64,000 nucleotides of DNA from NCBI GenBank assembly GCA_035995165.1, contig DASYKU010000031.1:1-64000 (forward strand), read 5' to 3'. This DNA comes from Mycobacteriales bacterium. Lineage in GTDB: Bacteria; Actinomycetota; Actinomycetes; Mycobacteriales; CADCTP01. Shown one piece after another: positions 60,819 to 64,000 of this stretch. The translations under genes and the position numbers were made by a program. Below the pieces are notes generated by a model that saw nothing but the letters and a program-made list of their open reading frames with translations, made no database searches and had not been told where the DNA came from. The first letter of the stretch is position 1, and each line of letters begins with the position of its first letter.

Positions 60819-61664
60819 ATGGCCTACGGATATGCGGGTCAGGCCGTTGCGGCGCGCCGACCGGAACAGCGGATCAAGGCGTCCGACGTTCGATCCGTGC
60901 AGTTCGGGAAGCCCCCCTTCGGCCGCCGCGGGTACGACGAGATCGAGGTCGACGACTTCCTCCGGAAGATCACCGACGCGCTCTCGCAGACCCGCGGCCT
61001 GCCCCAGCTCGACCCCGAAGAGGTGCACCAGGTCGCCTTCCGCAAGCCGCGGATCGGCAGCCGGGGGTACGACGAGGACGAGGTCGACGCGTTCCTGGAC
61101 CTGGTCGAGGCCGAGCTGCGGTGGCGCTCCAGCCCCGAGGGCCAGGCCGAGTCGGCCGGTCCGGCCAGCGGTCCGGGCGGGTACGGCGCGCCTCCGGGCA
61201 TGGTCGGCCTCGGCGGCGCCGGACCGGTCCCGACCGCGCCGCCGGCCGGCCCGTCGGTCCGGGCGGTGACCGTGGCGCTGCTGGCCGACCGCGGCCGGAT
61301 GCTGGTCACCGAGCTGCCCGACCCGGTCAGCGGCCGGACGGTCTACCGGCCGCCGGGCGGCGAGATCGCCTTCGGCGAACGCGGCCACGAGGCGGTCCGG
61401 CGGGCGCTGCTGGACGACTTCGCCATCCAGCTGACCGAGGTCCGGCCGATGGCGACGCTGGAGAGCATCCACCGCTTCGCCGGCCGCGAGGCGCACGAGC
61501 TGGTCCTGGTCTACGAGGTCACCACCACCGACCCGCAGGTCTGGTCGCAGCCGCGGCTGCGCAGCCGGCGCGGGGACCTGACCGCGATCTGGGCGCCGGT
61601 GGACATGTTCCGCCGCAACGAGGCGCAGCTGCTGCCGGAGGGCCTGCTCCCGCTGCTGGGCTGA
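60819..61664 (+). CDS. DivIVA-repeat protein fused to a degenerate Nudix domain
   Basis: 281 residues. Two DivIVA-type repeats: [22 protein letters not shown] (about 27-48) and [22 protein letters not shown] (about 73-94), each with the [11 protein letters not shown] core that targets curved membrane in actinobacteria. A Gly/Pro linker follows, and from about 145 a Nudix fold. The Nudix box [23 protein letters not shown] keeps G-X5-E and the late Arg but has Ala for the first Glu and Asp-Asp for the metal Glu-Glu, so hydrolysis is doubtful. Possible nucleotide or ADP-ribose binding at the growth pole. Confidence 0.85.
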   Translation: MAYGYAGQAVAARRPEQRIKASDVRSVQFGKPPFGRRGYDEIEVDDFLRKITDALSQTRGLPQLDPEEVHQVAFRKPRIGSRGYDEDEVDAFLDLVEAELRWRSSPEGQAESAGPASGPGGYGAPPGMVGLGGAGPVPTAPPAGPSVRAVTVALLADRGRMLVTELPDPVSGRTVYRPPGGEIAFGERGHEAVRRALLDDFAIQLTEVRPMATLESIHRFAGREAHELVLVYEVTTTDPQVWSQPRLRSRRGDLTAIWAPVDMFRRNEAQLLPEGLLPLLG

Positions 61665-61670
61665 CCGGGT

Positions 61671-61901
61671 TCAGGCGCGGGCGAGCAGCACCACGAGCAG
61701 GACGGCGACGAGCGCGGCGCCGATCCCGAGGACGAGCACGGCGGGCGCCAGCCGGCGATCCGCCGCGGCGTTCGGCAGCTGCGTCCGCAGCGGAAGGGTG
61801 GCGTGCGACGCGTACGGCTCGGCGTCGGGAGTCTGTTGCTGCCAGGCCGTGTTGGGCGGCGGCGGCGGGACCGGCGGGACGCCCGGCGTCGTGTCGGTCA
61901 T
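61671..61901 (-). CDS. Small Pro-rich membrane protein
   Basis: 76 residues from ATG 61901. Pro-rich N-terminus (PGVPPVPPPPP) then a single helix at about 53-74. Purine-rich ribosome region precedes. Family unknown. Convergent with the DivIVA-Nudix gene; its promoter lies in the 180 bp before the GT4 gene. Confidence 0.65.
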   Translation of the reverse strand: MTDTTPGVPPVPPPPPNTAWQQQTPDAEPYASHATLPLRTQLPNAAADRRLAPAVLVLGIGAALVAVLLVVLLARA

Positions 61902-62082
61902 GGCCGTGCTCTTTCCTTTCGGCGAGTGTCCCGCTGCTGGAGACGCCCGCGCGCCCGCGGACGCGGGAGCGAGCGTAAGCCTCGTGGACCGGATCCGGCT
62001 GACGAATACGGAAAGTGATGGGCACCCCCGGCAGGGGACCGCCGCCGGGTCCGTTCCCCACCCTGCGCCACGGGGTGGCACC

Positions 62083-63357
62083 ATGCCGCGGGTGCGCGTG
62101 CTGATGCTGTCCTGGGAGTACCCGCCGGTGCTCGTCGGCGGGCTCGGCCGGCACGTGCACGCGCTGGCCGAGGCGCTGGTCCGGGCCGGGCACGAGGTCA
62201 CCGTGGTCAGCCGGCATCCGGGCACCGCCGGGGTCGCGTACGACGAGGTACGCGGCGGGGTGCGGGTCGTCCGGGTGCCCGAGGACCCGTCGCTGCTCAG
62301 CTTCACCGACGACCTGCTGGCCTGGACGATGGCGCTCAACCACACGCTGACCCGGGCCGGGCTCGCGGTCTGCGCCGGCGAGACGTTCGACGTCGTGCAC
62401 GCGCACGACTGGCTGGTCGCGCACGCCGCCACCACGCTCAAGCACCACCTTCGCGTCCCGCTGGTCGCCACCCTGCACGCGACCGAGGCCGGCCGGCACC
62501 AGGGCTGGCTGCCCGGGCCGCTCAACCGTGGCATCCATTCGATCGAGTGGTGGCTGACGTACGAGGCCCGCCGGGTGATCGCGTGCTCGGCGTACATGCG
62601 GTGGGAGGTGACCCGGCTGTTCGAGCTGCCGCCGGAGAAGGTCGACGTGCTGCCCAACGGGGTCGACGTCGCGCGCTGGCAGGTCGCGCCGGACCAGGTC
62701 GCGGCCGCCCGGCGGCGGTGGGCCGGGGACGGGCCGCTGCTCTCGTACGGAGGGCGGCTGGTGCACGAGAAGGGCGTGCAGGACCTGATCGCGGCCGTGC
62801 CCCGGCTGCGGCGGCGGCACCCGGGGCTGCGGCTGGTCGTGGCCGGCACCGGGCCGGCGGCCGAGGAACTGCGGGAGCAGGCCCGGGGGCTGCGGCTGGG
62901 GCGGTCGGTGGCGTTCGCCGGGTTCGTGCCGGACGCCGACCTGGCCGCGCTGGTCGCCGCGGCGGACTGCGCCGTCGTCCCCAGCCGGTACGAGCCGTTC
63001 GGGCTGGTCGCGCTGGAGGCGACCGCGGCCGGGACCCCGGTGGCGGTGGCCGACGTCGGCGGGCTGGCCGAGATCGTCGCCGACGGGCGGACCGGGGTGC
63101 GCTTCGCCCCCGGCGACCCGGCCGCGCTGGCCGACGCGGTCGACGGCGTGCTCGCCGACCAGGTCCGGGCCCGGCGGATGGTGCGGGCCGGGCGGGCCGG
63201 GCTCGCGGCCGAGCACACCTGGGCCGGGGTGGCCGAGCGGACCGCCGCGACCTACGCGCTCGCGGTCACCCAGGAACGGGCGCTGCACGCGTCCGGGCGG
63301 GCCGCACCCCGGCTCGTCGTCCGCGACGGCAACCTGCTGACCGGGGCGTCGTCCTAG
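62083..63357 (+). CDS. GT4 alpha-1,4-glucosyltransferase-like protein
   Basis: 424 residues from ATG 62083. MLSWEYPPVLVGGLGRHV start, donor-site EX7E (GLVALEATAAG in VVPSRYEPFGLVALE), YGGRLVHEKG and VLPNGVD. Family GT4. Matches Rv3032, the alpha-1,4-glucosyltransferase of methylglucose lipopolysaccharide and capsular glucan. It is separated from the GH57/methyltransferase pair by six genes here, whereas they are adjacent in mycobacteria. The 4-nt overlap with the HhH gene stop is convergent. Confidence 0.92.
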   Translation: MPRVRVLMLSWEYPPVLVGGLGRHVHALAEALVRAGHEVTVVSRHPGTAGVAYDEVRGGVRVVRVPEDPSLLSFTDDLLAWTMALNHTLTRAGLAVCAGETFDVVHAHDWLVAHAATTLKHHLRVPLVATLHATEAGRHQGWLPGPLNRGIHSIEWWLTYEARRVIACSAYMRWEVTRLFELPPEKVDVLPNGVDVARWQVAPDQVAAARRRWAGDGPLLSYGGRLVHEKGVQDLIAAVPRLRRRHPGLRLVVAGTGPAAEELREQARGLRLGRSVAFAGFVPDADLAALVAAADCAVVPSRYEPFGLVALEATAAGTPVAVADVGGLAEIVADGRTGVRFAPGDPAALADAVDGVLADQVRARRMVRAGRAGLAAEHTWAGVAERTAATYALAVTQERALHASGRAAPRLVVRDGNLLTGASS

Positions 63358-63992
63358 CCCGGGTCCCGGCCGTACTTCTCCTTGTGCAGGTCGCGGGCCT
63401 GGCCGACCCAGTCCTCGCGCTCGATCCGGGACCGGAAGTCGCTCAGCTCGGCCCGGACGCGCTCCAGCTCGGCACCGTCGAGCAGGGCCAGCTGGCGGAA
63501 GCTGACGATGCCGAGGCCGTGCAGCATCCGCTCCATCGACGGGCCGATGCCGCGGACCGCGCGCAGGTCGTCGGTGACCGCGGGGATCTCCATGGTCGGC
63601 ATCTCGCTGAACGTCGGCATGGGGATCTGGGTGCTGGTCTCCTCGTCGTCGTACGCCGGGGCGCCGAGCGCGATCGTCGCGGTCTCCCCGTCCACCCCCG
63701 TCGGCGCGATGAGCTGCGTCTCCGTCACCTCGTCCACCCCGTCCGCCCCGGGGATGGCCTCGAGAGCGGCCTCGGGCTCGGGCTCGGGCGAAGCCTCGGG
63801 CTCAGCCGAGGCAGCGACCTCGGCGGGGGTCTCCGGAGGGGCGGTCGGCTCGGGGGCGGCCGCGGCGAGGGCGTCCTCGTAGTCCGCCTCCTCGACGACG
63901 ACCAGGTCCGCGTCCGAGGACCCGGCCAGCAGCTCCGCGACCCGCGCCTCGTCCACCGTCACGGTCCCGGCCGGCGGCTCGACGGCGTCCAC
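63354..63992 (-). CDS. Acidic helix-hairpin-helix protein (N-terminus possibly outside window)
   Basis: At least 212 residues; the frame stays open to the right edge, so the true start may be upstream. First 135 residues are Glu/Ala/Pro-rich and acidic; at about 142-212 lies a helix-hairpin-helix domain: DDLRAVRGIGPSMERMLHGLGIVSFRQLALLD, similar to the C-terminal HhH found in DUF4332-like proteins. This motif binds DNA or protein. No clear partner. Confidence 0.75.
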   Translation of the reverse strand: MDAVEPPAGTVTVDEARVAELLAGSSDADLVVVEEADYEDALAAAAPEPTAPPETPAEVAASAEPEASPEPEPEAALEAIPGADGVDEVTETQLIAPTGVDGETATIALGAPAYDDEETSTQIPMPTFSEMPTMEIPAVTDDLRAVRGIGPSMERMLHGLGIVSFRQLALLDGAELERVRAELSDFRSRIEREDWVGQARDLHKEKYGRDPG

Positions 63993-64000
63993 GTCGGGGT

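Overview
The window is chromosomal DNA of a high-GC Gram-positive actinobacterium. The evidence is very high GC, frequent GTG starts, GTGA/ATGA start-stop overlaps, and long shadow reading frames on the opposite strand. The order gltX - FAH hydrolase - leuB - serA - ilvC - ilvN - ilvB - gatB - gatA - gatC - ACT protein - ligA - MetE-like - mnmA - cysteine desulfurase - etfA - etfB - methyltransferase - GH57 - GT4 follows the Mycobacterium tuberculosis stretch from about Rv2992c to Rv3032. Here it is interrupted by many extra modules. I do not assign a genus.

Layout. (1) 1-1780: left edge of a mobile region, with the start of an IS3-type transposase cutting into the tail of a tyrosine recombinase fused to a GntR helix-turn-helix, beside tRNA-Glu(CTC) and tRNA-Gln(CTG). 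(2) 1.8-8.3 kb: gltX with a FAH-family hydrolase, a membrane-anchored endonuclease/exonuclease/phosphatase protein, a membrane-anchored expansin-like protein, and cimA (citramalate synthase, isoleucine route) behind a peptide-leader attenuator. (3) 8.3-9.8 kb: an MFS exporter under tandem palindromic operators, next to a decayed MarR-like regulator. (4) 9.9-16.4 kb: FadR-type regulator, APC permease, glutamine-synthetase-like ligase, aldehyde dehydrogenase, SDR and class I amidotransferase hydrolase, which look like a gamma-glutamylation pathway for an amine or amino alcohol. (5) 16.7-18.5 kb: TMEM175-type channel, its decayed tandem copy, and a GNAT. (6) 18.6-31.2 kb: a branched-chain amino acid and serine island (ilvE, leuB, serA, ilvC, ilvN, ilvB, ilvD) containing a sodium:solute symporter pair and an ArsR/SRPBCC pair. 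ilvB has a second leader-peptide attenuator. (7) 31.2-35.8 kb: small zinc-finger-like protein, PH-domain protein, 2-hydroxyacid dehydrogenase, broken EAL gene, a minisatellite, and two sorbosone/PQQ-glucose-dehydrogenase-like lipoproteins. (8) 35.8-45.1 kb: gatCAB and an oligopeptide ABC importer. (9) 45.3-56.2 kb: ACT protein, ligA with a histone-H1-like tail, a repeat tract, MetE-like protein, AraC regulator, mnmA with its desulfurase, MFS transporter, etfAB. (10) 56.5-64 kb: methyltransferase + GH57 branching enzyme and a GT4 transferase (the methylglucose-lipopolysaccharide/alpha-glucan set of mycobacteria), tiny membrane proteins, a DUF885 metallopeptidase, a DivIVA-Nudix fusion and an acidic HhH protein.

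How the parts work together. cimA, ilvBNC, ilvD, ilvE and leuB supply isoleucine, valine and leucine, and serA supplies serine. The two BCAA operons carry the same control layout: a roughly 10-residue peptide rich in the pathway end products, a hairpin whose first base is the G of the UAG stop, then an intrinsic terminator. At both, the predicted promoter -10 lies only 6-8 nt before the leader start codon, so the leader peptides are probably translated from leaderless RNA. The arsR and MFS promoters have the same geometry, with a palindromic operator filling the -35/-10 spacer.
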